Assembly: GCA_963969345.1 (NCBI GenBank)
Contig: OZ017766.1
Span: forward strand, 11,656,001 to 11,720,000
Length of the DNA stretch: 64,000 nt
Direction of reading: 5' to 3'
Source: Turbatrix aceti
Lineage: Eukaryota; Nematoda; Chromadorea; Rhabditida; Panagrolaimidae
Below, piece by piece: positions 55,201-64,000 of this stretch. The notes beneath the pieces are model-generated. The model did not search any database, had not been told where the DNA came from, and saw only the letters and a list, made by a program, of their open reading frames with translations. Each line of letters begins with the position of its first letter. Position 1 is the stretch's first letter. The position numbers were made by a program, and so were the translations under genes.

Positions 55201-57781
55201 CTTAGAGATGAAAAAACAATTTCTATTAGCCGGGATAGTGAACCGGTGGTCCTGGATACCAGCTATAGCACGGATGAAAACATCAGCGCTGTAGTCAACG
55301 CTACAAAACCAGCGGTCAGCCTAGGAACTGAAATTACCCGAGAAACCCCGAATAAGGATTCTGGTATTACCCTTTCTGCCGGGGAATCGTCACAGATTGA
55401 CAGCGCAACAGGGGTCGACCTTCGTCGCCCAGAAGCTCGTCTGGAAACCAACATTGTCAGAGATGAAGGCCGATTTGGTGGATCCTTTGTCCTTTCTACC
55501 GGTCACGCGTCAGATGCTTCTGTGGCGTTAGAAACAGGCCTTAGCAAGCCAGTTTCTACTCAGAATACAACAACAATCCTGCCTACACCCAACACACTGG
55601 AGCCAGTTTTGGTATCCTGTGGATTTGCGTCGGAAGAAGACCAAACATCCTCCTGGGCCCTGCAATCCCGGCAGACATTCCATGGCGAGACGTCTATCAT
55701 CCTGTCAAGTCCGAATCGTTCCTCTGCATCACTTGATTCCACCCAGTCTGAATCCATTAATATAGCCACTGATATTGCGGTTAACTCTGCCAAAATTAAC
55801 GAAGCCTACGCGGAGATGATTCGTCCCGCACCCCGTTACGGTGGTGCATTTAGCGTGGGCTGTTCGGCTCCTCTTCAAGTGGATTCTGATACCTTTGTCG
55901 TGGCGTTGTCCAAGCCTGCCGTAAATCTCGATGCGCAATCTACGCTACAGATTGCGTCTACGCACGAGCCCCTTGTCACCTACGTGTCTGCTGCCACAGT
56001 CCAGGTTGTCGGCGTTGATGTAACAGAGACTAACCGCCGCGAAGAAGCGTTCAGCGTGCAGAGTGTTCGGGCTAGCGACGTTAAGGGTGAATCAATCCAT
56101 CTTGATACAGAGTTCGCAAAGGAAAACATCATTCGTCACGATGCAAGCCTTTCGCCTCCACGGGATCAGACAGAACAAACAACAACAAGTGTCTGGAAAG
56201 ACATCTTGACCGAATACTCAGAGCCAAAGACTCTGACGTGTGAAGCAGCGGCTCTTGTTCGACTTCGCAGAGGCTACAGTAACGCAGCGTTGGAGAAGGA
56301 ACGGTCCCAGGAAATTCGCGAGAAACGGTAAACAATCATTTTTTGTTAATCGTTGGTCAAATTAATTATAAAAAATTTTCAGTGTTTCATTTGCGGCAGA
56401 TGTCATCGAAAAAACGGTAGACACAGCCATGGACATGAGCTTGAAGATTGAAGACATCAACAAACCACAGTTCCTCAAGAAACCGATAATGAAGAAAGGC
56501 AGGGAACGACAGATTGAGCTCCGAAGCAATGAAGCTCCTTCTTTGTAGGATTTTTGACATTTTGTGGTTTCTAATAGTCTTTTTTTGATTTTTTAGCGCT
56601 CCAGTCCGACGCAACAGTCTGTTGATGGCCCTGAACATTGGAAGCCCACACAATCTGCCAAGGTTCAAGACGCTGCAAGACATTATCCGGGCTATCAAAG
56701 ATGTGGGTTTTTTTTGGGATTTTTGTGATGGAATCTGGACACTTTTTTAAAAATAGTTGTTCTTTGGCCATGAAAAACTAATTTGGTCATACATTGGGGT
56801 CAAAAAAAGACTTTAAAGCAGTTTGGCAAAGTGTCCTGAAATCACATTTTTACCGTATCACGAATATGGATTTTTTTGGGATTCTTTGACATTTTTTTTT
56901 AAATTAGTTCTTTTTGACCTTAAAAAACAAATTTGGTTTTATAGTAGGGTTAAAAAATGACTTTAATACATTTTGGCAAAGTGTCCTAAAACAAATTCCT
57001 TACCGTAACCTTTTTCAGGCCGGTCTCGAGTACTCCAACCTGATTTTCGGTATCGATTACACCCGATCTAACTACTACCAAGGAGAACGCACCTTTGACC
57101 ACCAATCCCTCCACGAAGTCAACGGCCCGGAACCCAATCCCTACCAACAGGTGATCTCGATCGTCGGCAAGACCCTTTCGTCTTTCGATGCAGATGGTGT
57201 CATTCCGGTTTACGGATTCGGCGACGAAACAGTAACCGATCAATCGTGCTTTAATCTCGTCGATCGACAGGACATTGACGCTGAATCCAAGGGATTTGAA
57301 GAGGTGCTCAGAATCTATAACGAGAAAACACCTGGCATCAAGATGTCCGGTCCGACCAACTTTGTGCCGCTCATTGAACGCGCTGTTGAGATTTGCCGTG
57401 AAAAGCATTCTTATCACATTTTGGTCATTGTTGCCGACGGACAGGTGACAAATGAAAAAATCAATCAGAAGGCCATCGCTGCGGCTTCCCATTATCCGCT
57501 GTCCATCATCATGGTCGGCGTCGGCGATGGACCCTGGAACATGATGACTCGCTTCGATGAAACACTGCCTAAGAGAATTTTTGACAATTTCCATTTCGTT
57601 GATTTCCACAAGGTTTGCTTTTTTTGTTGGTTACGGCATAATTGATGTAATTTTTTTTTAGGTCATGTTCAATGCACCCAATCCAGAAGCGTCCTTCGCA
57701 CTCAATGCACTTATGGAAATTCCTGACCAGTACAAAGCCATCAAGGAACTCGGTCTCCTCAAGGCATCGCGGCGAGGATAA
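31283..57781 (+). CDS. Giant repeat protein with N-terminal membrane anchor and C-terminal atypical copine domain (CPNA-like)
   Basis: Twelve exons join in phase: 31283-32143, 35578-36767, 37192-37445 (or ending 37439), 37510-37907, 37960-39302, 39704-40467, 41378-42379, 42532-56327, 56383-56544, 56597-56702, 57019-57612 and 57662-57781, about 6,860 residues. Residues 42-65 form a membrane segment ([20 protein letters not shown]). Several tandem-repeat families follow. The last 240 residues are a copine domain: [20 protein letters not shown], with the DxTxS metal site, then [33 protein letters not shown] and [12 protein letters not shown]. No C2 domains are seen, as in nematode CPNA proteins, which act at muscle attachment sites. 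A one-base frameshift lies at 47275-47297 in exon 8. Joining exon 1 to exon 2 is inferred from matching phase only. Confidence 0.75.
32144..35577 (+). other. Intron 1 of the giant gene (3.4 kb)
   Basis: It is AT-rich with GACACGAAAA-type repeats at 32160-32420 and 33540-33720. A mixed-composition stretch at 32840-33330 carries TCAGTCAGTCAG repeats, an inverted repeat and a donor-like CCCCGGTAAGTG at 33025-33036, so it might be an internal promoter and first exon. A 90-residue hydrophobic frame at 33065-33337 has no further support. Confidence 0.45.
38650..39850 (+). repeat. Three copies of a Y-x-x-x-x-G-x-x-(L/F)-E repeat in the giant protein
   Basis: [20 protein letters not shown] (from about 38790), [20 protein letters not shown] (from 39241) and [20 protein letters not shown] (from 39763) are clearly homologous. 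Each is followed by a Ser/Asp-rich acidic linker. The third copy spans the exon 5/6 region. Confidence 0.7.
40468..41377 (+). other. Intron 6 of the giant gene with a (CA)n microsatellite
   Basis: This 910-nt intron is AT-rich. A CA-dinucleotide run lies at about 41015-41044. Nothing coding was found. Confidence 0.6.
42710..47440 (+). repeat. Ten MITDVILKR repeats in the giant protein
   Basis: MITD(V/I)ILK(R/K) followed by RPVNxIESET-like sequence occurs at about 42718, 43201, 43687, 44329, 44668, 45004, 45589, 46075, 46558 and 47374. Full units are about 160 residues and also contain [18 protein letters not shown], a Ser-rich segment and RSVGRFDEF. Units starting at 42718 and 45589 are nearly identical over more than 400 nt. 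Those at 45004 and 46558 share a nearly identical second half. Confidence 0.9.
47250..47320 (+). other. Frameshift (one extra base) in exon 8 of the giant gene
   Basis: Upstream frame ends [15 protein letters not shown] (stop at 47295-47297). The downstream frame opens after a TAG at about 47272 and reads [20 protein letters not shown]. The paralogous unit at 45480-45545 reads straight through with one base fewer (ACAGTTTTGTCC against ACCGCATTAGTCC). No GT..AG intron fits. Confidence 0.85.
47810..51180 (+). repeat. Six (E/Q)xMRNLIEQH repeats in the giant protein
   Basis: [13 protein letters not shown](S/T)Y(F/V/I)D and close variants (the last is [17 protein letters not shown]) occur at about 47838, 49288, 49768, 50236, 50710 and 51058. 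Each is followed by a polar stretch ending ESREKS or ASQER. Units 2-4 are about 470-480 nt long and share [31 protein letters not shown] and [12 protein letters not shown]. Gln, Ser and Glu dominate, and helices or coiled coils are likely. Confidence 0.85.
51900..56250 (+). repeat. Array of ~42-residue (G-G-x-x-x-L-S-T) repeats in the giant protein
   Basis: Degenerate units of about 40-45 residues run for nearly 1,450 residues. Their core is (Y/F)GGxxxLSTxASSDExxxL followed by LSxP and a Thr/Ile-rich tail. GG-bearing units (about 52675, 52915, 53278, 53643, 54007, 54372, 54739, 55108, 55474 and 55840) alternate with units lacking GG. The regular 365-370-nt spacing of GG copies gives a higher-order repeat of about three units. 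Alternating polar and beta-branched residues suggest beta structure. Confidence 0.75.
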
Positions 57782-58038
57782 ATGGATTCTGTCATCCCCA
57801 TCACATTGTTCGTGTTCTTTGTCTTTTCAAGATTGCAGAAATTTTCAAACACAAAAATACGTGTCTCACGCTGGATGAAAAATGTCAATTTATACAATTT
57901 TATTTCTTCGTCATTTTTTTAAATTTTTGTCAGTTTTTTTTTGTTTGCAAAACTTGACGTCGTTTGAGCCCATGTATTATTTAGCAGCTCCGACTGTGCT
58001 ACTTCTATCGTACTTTTTTTGTATTGCAGCAGTAAAAA

Positions 58039-58044
58039 AATAAA
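58039..58044 (+). terminator. Polyadenylation signal of the giant gene
   Basis: AATAAA lies about 258 nt after the stop at 57781, just before the assembly gap. Confidence 0.5.
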
Positions 58045-58119
58045 GTACATACTTTTTGAAAAAATCTGCAAAAGGATAAAATGATAAAATCTAAAAAAAA
58101 CTTTCGAAATCTAAAATAT

Positions 58120-58319
58120 NNNNNNNNNNNNNNNNNNNNNNNNNNNNNNNNNNNNNNNNNNNNNNNNNNNNNNNNNNNNNNNNNNNNNNNNNNNNNNNNN
58201 NNNNNNNNNNNNNNNNNNNNNNNNNNNNNNNNNNNNNNNNNNNNNNNNNNNNNNNNNNNNNNNNNNNNNNNNNNNNNNNNNNNNNNNNNNNNNNNNNNNN
58301 NNNNNNNNNNNNNNNNNNN
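58120..58319. other. Assembly gap (200 N)
   Basis: Exactly 200 unknown bases, probably a nominal gap length. Open frames crossing it are artefacts. Confidence 0.99.
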
Positions 58320-59227
58320 CACAAACAACAAACAACAAGAACTTTTGCAAAAAACATTATGTTACAAAAACATTTTTTGTACCATGTGCTCTGTGAACCC
58401 TGATAGTATGTATTTAGCTGTAGTTCATGCTGTTAAAGAACAAATGGAACAAATACCATAATTCAGTTCTTAACAACACAAACATCCAGATGAAAGTGTT
58501 TGTTAGCGTCCAAGAATTCTATTCGTGATAAAAAAAAAACTTCAAGGAGGCCTCGAAAAGCATTGAACAAACAACCCGCACCTTGTTGACTATTGACGAT
58601 CGTAATCATACGAGATCAAAAGTTTTTTTCCGATAAAAATATAACCCTAAAAATGTTAACGTATATGTAATATTTTTTCATAAAAAAAATTCATTTAGAA
58701 ATTTTAAAAAAATCAAAAATTATACATTTTTTTAATTAAATTTTCATAACATTTTTAATTTTTTTAATTTTTTTGCTTTGAAAAATTTTAATAAAAACTG
58801 TTTTTTTCAAACTATAAAAATTGATAAAAAAAGTTTTGATCGAAAAAATGTTTTTAAAAATAATAAAAATTAATAAAAGAATTTTTAATTAAAAAAATGT
58901 TTTTTTTAATTTAAAAAAAATATTTTTTTTTATGTTTTTCGTTTCAAGACACCCCAAAAAAAGTCAGAACTTCAAGCCTTAGTAATTTATTATTTTAAAA
59001 AAACGACTACAAGCCACGGCCATTTTTTTTCAGTACACACATGAAAAAAATCTATCTCAGGATAGCATAGATAAAATACAGTGTATAGCAAAAAACTGAC
59101 GGTATATGGGCATAGACACGGTCGGCTCAAAAAAAAAATATTATAGGAAGGGGCAAAAATCCAAAAGTACTGAAATTACAGGTCGTCCGTCCATGACCGT
59201 GGCAGGCAAAACCATCTCATCTCTCTC

Positions 59228-60912
59228 CTAGATAAAATACTTGTTGGACGCGTAGATGCGATGATCGACGCCAACCGAGACAGCGCCCTTCTGCTCGCGG
59301 AGAAAGAGTCTCGCGCCACGGGTGAGGTTGATCGGCTTGAGGTAGTCGTACGCGTCGCCCCAGTAGTTGAAGGCCGGCGAGTACGGAAGCATCGAAACGA
59401 CCAATCCGGAGCCTCCGAGGGCCATGATCGTGCTGATGAGTTGGTAGGGATAGGCGAAGCTGTTGACAAAGTGTGGTACGATGAATTGCAGAAGGTCACG
59501 GGTTTCCTTTGTTGCTCTCACGTTGTCCGCTTGCGTTTCGTCAAGCTAAAAAAATTTCATTTTTGTAGAATAAAAAAACGAGAAAAAAAGTTTTTTTATA
59601 AAAAAAATTCCAAGAAACATCATTCATTTTAAAATTAAAATTTTTTTTAAATTAAAATTTTAGCATAAATTTTAACAAATCAAAAATTTAAAAATAAAAA
59701 AAGATTTCTGATTTTAAAAAAAATTTGTCCGTTTGGGTTTCGCTTGAACATTGTTTTGTAAAAAATTAAAAATAAAAATTATTTTAAAAAAAAATTTATT
59801 TTTTAAATTAAAAAATTTATTGCAAAAAAAATAAATTCAAAAATTTATAAATAATTTTTTCTAATTCGTGAATAATTTTTTTTTAAATGTTCTTGATTAT
59901 TTTTAATTTGGAAAACTAAAAATTATAAAAATTAAAAATATACATATAAATTTTTGAAAATAATTTTTTTGACATAAAACATTTTTCGCAAAAAAAATTA
60001 AAAATTTTAAAACGCCAAAACTTGTATTTAAATTAAAAGCAAATTTTTAAAACATACAAATTTAACAAAATTTCAATAAAAAAATTCTAATATGAAAAAT
60101 AAATTTTGGGTTTACAAAAAATTTCCTATTTTTTCTTCGGAATTTCCGCCCACCAAAAAAAATCCCTCAACTCACCACAGCGTTCTTCAAGACACGCTCG
60201 ATGACGTAAGTCAGCGCAGACGTGGACCAGATGACGACGCCCTCGGCGATGAGCGCAGGAACGAGACCCGCAAAGAATCCCTTCGGTCCTTCCTCGTTGC
60301 CAATGACTCCGAGGGCTCCGAGGACAGAGAAATACTTCGTATCACCTCCGACGTACTGGGCAATCTGGCGGATAGCAATGACGGTCAACGGGCGAGAAAT
60401 AATGACACCGACGGAGTGGGAGAGGGTTTCCCGGACGGCTTTTCGGAACTGTACTTGGAAAGACTGGGCATCGGTCAGTTCGAGGCCGTCTTTCTCCGCG
60501 TTTGCCGGCTTTCCACCGAGATCGGGGTAGTAGCGGTCGATGTACTAAAAATTAAACCCGGTGGAATCAAAAAAATCAAAGAAACACGAAAAAAAACATA
60601 CGATCTGGGTGCCCAACTTGACGTAACTCCCAGCGACATGGGCAAGGATGTCGGCATCGAAGCCGGTGTATAGCACGCGCAGACCTGATTCCTTGTAGAC
60701 ATTTGACACTGAAAAAAAAGGTTACGGTAATTTTGACAATGAAAAACGAAAAAAATATGGAAAAAAAGATACGGTAGTTTTTAGCACAAAAAATAACAAA
60801 AGAAAGTTTCAGTAATTTTTACGATAAAATACAAAAAAATACTTTTTTAATGCAAAAAAAAATTACAATACAAAAAACAAAAAAATCGATTTTTTTGAAG
60901 ACAAAAAAAATG

Positions 60913-60945
<33 letters not shown>

Positions 60946-61711
60946 AAAATCAAAAAAATGTTTCTTTCTGAATTTTTTACGATAAATCCGTTTCAGTAAT
61001 TTTTACAATAGAAAACTAAAAAAATATTTTTTTTAACAAAAAAAATACGTAGTTTTTGCGATACAAAACCACAAAAAAAGTTCAGTACGACAAAACTAGA
61101 AAAAAATTACGGTAGTTTTTACAATAAAAAAAGAAAACAAAAATTACGGTAGTTTTTACGCTGGAAAAAAACAAAAAAACGGTACTTTTAAAACTACAAA
61201 AAAACTAAAAAAACCCGGTTTTTTTACGACAAAAAAATCAAAAAAAAAAGTTACGATGATTTTTACTAACAAATCCGAAAAAAAAATTCGGTATTTTTTA
61301 CGATAATAAAATGTTACAATGATTCATTAAAAAACGCAAAAAATTTAAAAAAAAAAGTCATGGCACTTTTAACGATCAAATATGCAATAAAAAAGATTAC
61401 AGTAATTTTTACGAACAAAAAATCATTTTTCACGATCAAAAATTTTTGTACGAAAAAAAAAACAACTTACGGTACTTGAAAACGTTAGGCAAAAAATACG
61501 CATCAGGACCGGCAACAATAAACCGTCGACCGGTAGACAGGGGATACGGTTCGTGTCCGAGTTGAAAGAGAACCTTGGCAAAAGTCAGGGGATACGTGAC
61601 GACACGGACAGCCGCACGTGCTGCAACCTTTTTCGTGTGATCGTGAACACGGCTCCATTCTTCGGGAGTCAGTTCCGCTGGGTCATACGTTCCATTCTTT
61701 TGTTCAGCCAT
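59228..61711 (-). CDS. MTCH2: MTCH2 (mitochondrial carrier homologue, outer-membrane insertase)
   Basis: Four exons (61711-61471, 60708-60602, 60544-60176, 59545-59228) join in phase to give 344 residues. It shows the divergent SLC25-like plan of MTCH proteins: VVTYPLTFAKVLFQLGHEP at the first carrier-like helix, RVLYTGFDADILAHVAGSYV, SVGVIISRPLTVIAIRQIAQ and GFFAGLVPALIAEGVVIWST, then NSFAYPYQLISTIMALGGSG and FNYWGDAYDYLK near the end. Known role: a mitochondrial outer-membrane protein that receives tBID and inserts tail-anchored proteins. The ATG at 61711 follows an acceptor-like TTTGTACAG ending at 61779. It lies 226 bp downstream of TRIP4 in the same direction. Intron 1 (60709-61470) is a degenerate repeat. 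Confidence 0.93.
59546..60175 (-). other. MTCH2 intron 3
   Basis: 630 nt of extremely A/T-rich DNA with many short A and T runs. No recognisable element was found. Confidence 0.6.
60709..61470 (-). repeat. MTCH2 intron 1, degenerate TTACGGTAGTTTTTACRATAAAA array
   Basis: More than fifteen imperfect units of TTACGGTA(G/A)TTTTTAC(G/A)ATAAAA spaced about 30-50 nt make up most of the intron (clear at 60721, 60772, 60810, 60975, 61110 and 61146). It includes a run of more than 20 A at about 60913-60936. Confidence 0.65.
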
Positions 61712-61937
61712 GGTTAATTCTTCTTTCTTGTCGAGGTGAGAAAAAGGAAGTGATCGATTCAAAATTCCAGGTCCCTGGCTGTACAAACAAAAATATACAA
61801 AAAAAAATACAAAAAAAAATCAAAAAATATATAAAATCGTAAAAAACGATTTGTACAAAAAAAAATCTTTTTCAACAATCTGCAGTTTTATTTTAAATAA
61901 ATTGAATAAAAATCACCAGTATCCAAAAAAAAACATG
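61712..61937 (-). promoter_or_regulatory. Operon-like spacer between TRIP4 and MTCH2
   Basis: On the minus strand the TRIP4 stop is followed after about 45 nt by AATAAA (61892-61887), then T-rich sequence, then an acceptor TTTGTTTGTACAG ending at 61779, 108 nt after the signal. This matches the polyadenylation-plus-SL2-acceptor layout of nematode operons. Confidence 0.55.
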
Positions 61938-64000
61938 TTACAAACCACCCAAATTGTATGGATCAAGAATGTGTTTTATGGTTTTTCGAAGAGATGAATC
62001 CAGTTGATAAAATTGAGTTCCAGGACGAATGTGGGGAATGGGTGACGGTAGGCGATCGGGGTGAGAAATGATGACGACAAATCCGTCGGACACGGTAAGT
62101 TGTTTTGTTTCGGGGTACTGAAAACAAAAAAAATGGGAGTAACACTTCGCTTTGCAAAATATTGTTATTTCGGATTTTGGAAGTACTAAAATTTTTTGTT
62201 GTTTTTTTTTGTTACCCAACTTTTTTGTGAATAACATTTTTTGTTGTTTTTTTGTTACTTTCCTGGCGCTGTATTTTGAGAGTAACGTTTTTTGAGTGCT
62301 ATATTATTACTTTTTTTATGCGCTGTTTTTGCCGAATAATAATTTTTAGACGCTGCGCTGTTTTTGCATTTTACGGAAAATTTTTTTATAAATTCATTAT
62401 TTGTAAATAAAGAATTTTTTTGTTCGAAAGTGCTCATAACAATTTGTTTTCTCGACACGAAACTATTTGTACGCGTTTTCGTTAATTCGAATTTTTTTAT
62501 CAATGTACAAAAAAAACCTACTTTTCCGTCAATTCACAAAAAAAAATTTGCAAGAAACATGGTTTAAAAAAAATTTTAATATTAAAAAAAAACCCACCGT
62601 CTCGTTGTACTCCTTCGCAGTCAGGCATTCCTGGACAAAAACTCTGCCAAGCAGGCATCCGGTCGGAAATTCCTTTGGCAAAAAATCGCCATCCTTCGAC
62701 CGAGCTTCCGCGACCCTCGTTTCATCAAGAGGAACCGCACTCGCCGCAATGAACACCGGGCCCGTCATTTTGAGGTCTTCTCCGACGACGACATGAGTCT
62801 CGACTCCCGCGAGAACGAACGAAGCCGTCGGTTGATCCAGTGCCAGTGTGAATCCTTTTTGCTCGACTTCCGCATAGAATGCTTCGTCTTCGTCGCCAAA
62901 AAGTCCATCGACAAGGGTCGGAATCGGTTGAGAAACCTGCTTGCCATTCTTTTTCTTGCTCTTTCTTTGTTTTTGAACTGGGATCTCAACTTTCGGATGC
63001 TCGTATACCGGAATGTAATCTTCGCAGACCAAAATGTCGTCATTTTCTTCCTCCAGTCGTGTTCGTCTTTTTTGGAGTTCAGATTGTTGACGGATCGAAG
63101 AACGCTGCAGAATGTCCTGGATAACCGGGTCAGCGACTGTTTCGATAGGCTTTTCCTAAAAAAAATAGTTACAAAAAAAATTTATAAATAAAAAAAAAAC
63201 TTACAGCCTGTTCGATAAAAACGCCACCAGAAACGTCAAAATCGTAAACAATGGGTCTACGGGTGCTCTGACGCATCTGTCGGAGTTCTTCTTTTCTCTG
63301 CATGATGGCTTCTCGCTCGGCAGCAGTGAGATACACGTTGCACTCGACTTTGAAGTAGTCTGTTTCCAGATCTACTACTTTGTTTCTTTCCTGGCTGAAA
63401 AAAACAAAAAAACTACAATTAAAAAAACTAAAAAAATTGGCCTAAAACTAGGCAAAACGTAATTTATAAAAAAAATGAGAAAACACAAAAACTAACGTTG
63501 ACAAACAAAAAAGTGTGTATCGTAAAAAGTGAAGTAACAAATGCGCGTACAAAAAATGTTACTTTCAAAAAATTGAGCACTATCCTAAAAAGTAATACAA
63601 TAGCTTAAAAAATGTTATTTCGAAAAAAACATCGCATAAAAAAGTAATAAAATAGCATTCAAAAAAGTTACTTTTAAAAAACAGCGCCTAAAACGTAATA
63701 AAATAGCGCCAAAAACTGTTATTCCCAAAAAAAACGTAACATCTTATTCAACCCTTTTTCTCTCCCCAAATCCTCCAAAAAAGCACTCACGCAGTAGCAT
63801 CGGCTTGCAAAAGCTTGTTTCTATACCCAACAGCATCGGCGACACCTTTGAGAGTCACAGAATCGCCCAGAAGCTTGACCCGCAGTTCATGACCTCGACG
63901 GGTGTTTGAATTGATTAACTGTAACATAAATTACGTTCAACAACAAGCAAAAAAAGAAAGTATAAAAACGAACCTCTCGTTCTTCTTTGGTGCAGACAAA
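61938..64000 (-). CDS. TRIP4: TRIP4 / activating signal cointegrator 1 (ASC-1), C-terminal part
   Basis: Five exons are visible (64000-63974, 63918-63791, 63394-63205, 63155-62598, 62117-61938); the gene continues right of the window. The first fragment FVCTKEERE is the end of the C2HC5 zinc finger (human LVCTHEEQ). Next come VVDLETDYFKVE and EREAIMQRKEELRQMR, matching the conserved TRIP4 linker. The C-terminal ASCH domain reads KGFTLALDQPTASFVLAGVE, GPVFIAASA, EFPTGCLLGRVFVQECL and DGFVVIISHP. Known role: scaffold of the ASC-1 complex with ASCC helicase subunits, in transcription co-activation, alkylation repair and ribosome rescue. The middle insert (KQRKSKKKNGKQ) is basic. It is probably the upstream gene of an operon with MTCH2. 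Confidence 0.92.
62118..62597 (-). other. TRIP4 intron before the last exon
   Basis: This 480-nt intron repeats a TGTTACTTT / GCGCTGTTTTTG word (62160-62380). The same word appears in the TRIP4 intron at 63395-63790 as GTAATAAAATAGCGCC and related units, so the two introns share a repeat. Confidence 0.55.
63395..63790 (-). repeat. TRIP4 intron with AAAAAGTAATAAAATAGCGC repeats
   Basis: At least six imperfect units of about 30-35 nt (AAAATGTTA(C/T)TTTCAAAAA and AAAGTAATA(A/C)AATAGC) lie between 63520 and 63745. Confidence 0.6.

Larger units (their letters stand above)
57782..59227. other. Convergent intergenic region around the gap
   Basis: It holds the 3'UTRs of the giant gene (plus) and MTCH2 (minus), very AT-rich sequence, and a short mixed stretch at 58320-58640 in which no gene could be supported. 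Confidence 0.5.

Noticed and set aside
58005..58461. Open frames crossing 58120-58319
   Set aside because: They run through the block of N and are meaningless.

Overview
The window is eukaryotic nuclear DNA, almost certainly from a chromadorean nematode. Introns have GT..AG ends with acceptors of the TTTTCAG type, and several genes have an acceptor-like site just before the start codon with no exon visible upstream, as expected for spliced-leader trans-splicing. The cytochrome c reads very close to what I remember of the C. elegans protein, and the largest gene ends in an atypical copine domain of the nematode CPNA kind. Introns and intergenic DNA are extremely AT-rich, with runs of 5-10 A or T. 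Exons are much richer in GC. All exon joins below were built by hand from splice signals and reading phase.

Layout: PIGA (minus, 3' part outside the window, 339-1362) and a CTDNEP1/Dullard phosphatase (plus, 1867-3928) are divergent. A 7-kb AT-rich stretch follows, holding one small secreted-peptide gene (minus, 6451-6720) and several foldback or hAT-like repeats. Next come an RS-repeat four-pass membrane protein (minus, 11186-14193), a 64-residue membrane microprotein (plus, 14482-14676), an R3H-domain protein (minus, 14919-17315), the spliceosomal helicase DHX16/MOG-4 (plus, 18130-23245), cytochrome c (plus, 24502-24837) and the mitochondrial matrix protein p32/C1QBP (plus, 25567-26313).

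About 5 kb of non-coding DNA (26314-31282) precedes a very large gene (plus, 31283-57781, 12 exons, about 6,860 residues if one frameshift is ignored). It encodes an N-terminal membrane anchor, several families of tandem protein repeats in a single 13.8-kb exon, and a C-terminal copine (vWA-like) domain. It resembles the nematode CPNA muscle-attachment proteins in plan. A one-base shift near 47275-47297 breaks the reading frame. After a 200-N assembly gap, MTCH2 (minus, 59228-61711) and the 3' part of TRIP4/ASC-1 (minus, 61938 to beyond 64000) lie head to tail 226 bp apart and look like a two-gene operon.

Themes: cytochrome c, p32 and MTCH2 are mitochondrial. DHX16 and TRIP4 act in RNA processing and co-regulation. 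PIGA and CTDNEP1 act at the ER and nuclear envelope. No CRISPR array, rRNA or recognisable tRNA was seen. The most unusual items are the giant repeat protein, a roughly 580-bp near-complete palindrome inside an intron, degenerate periodic repeats shared by the introns of unrelated genes, and a consistent excess of T-runs on the sense strand of several introns.
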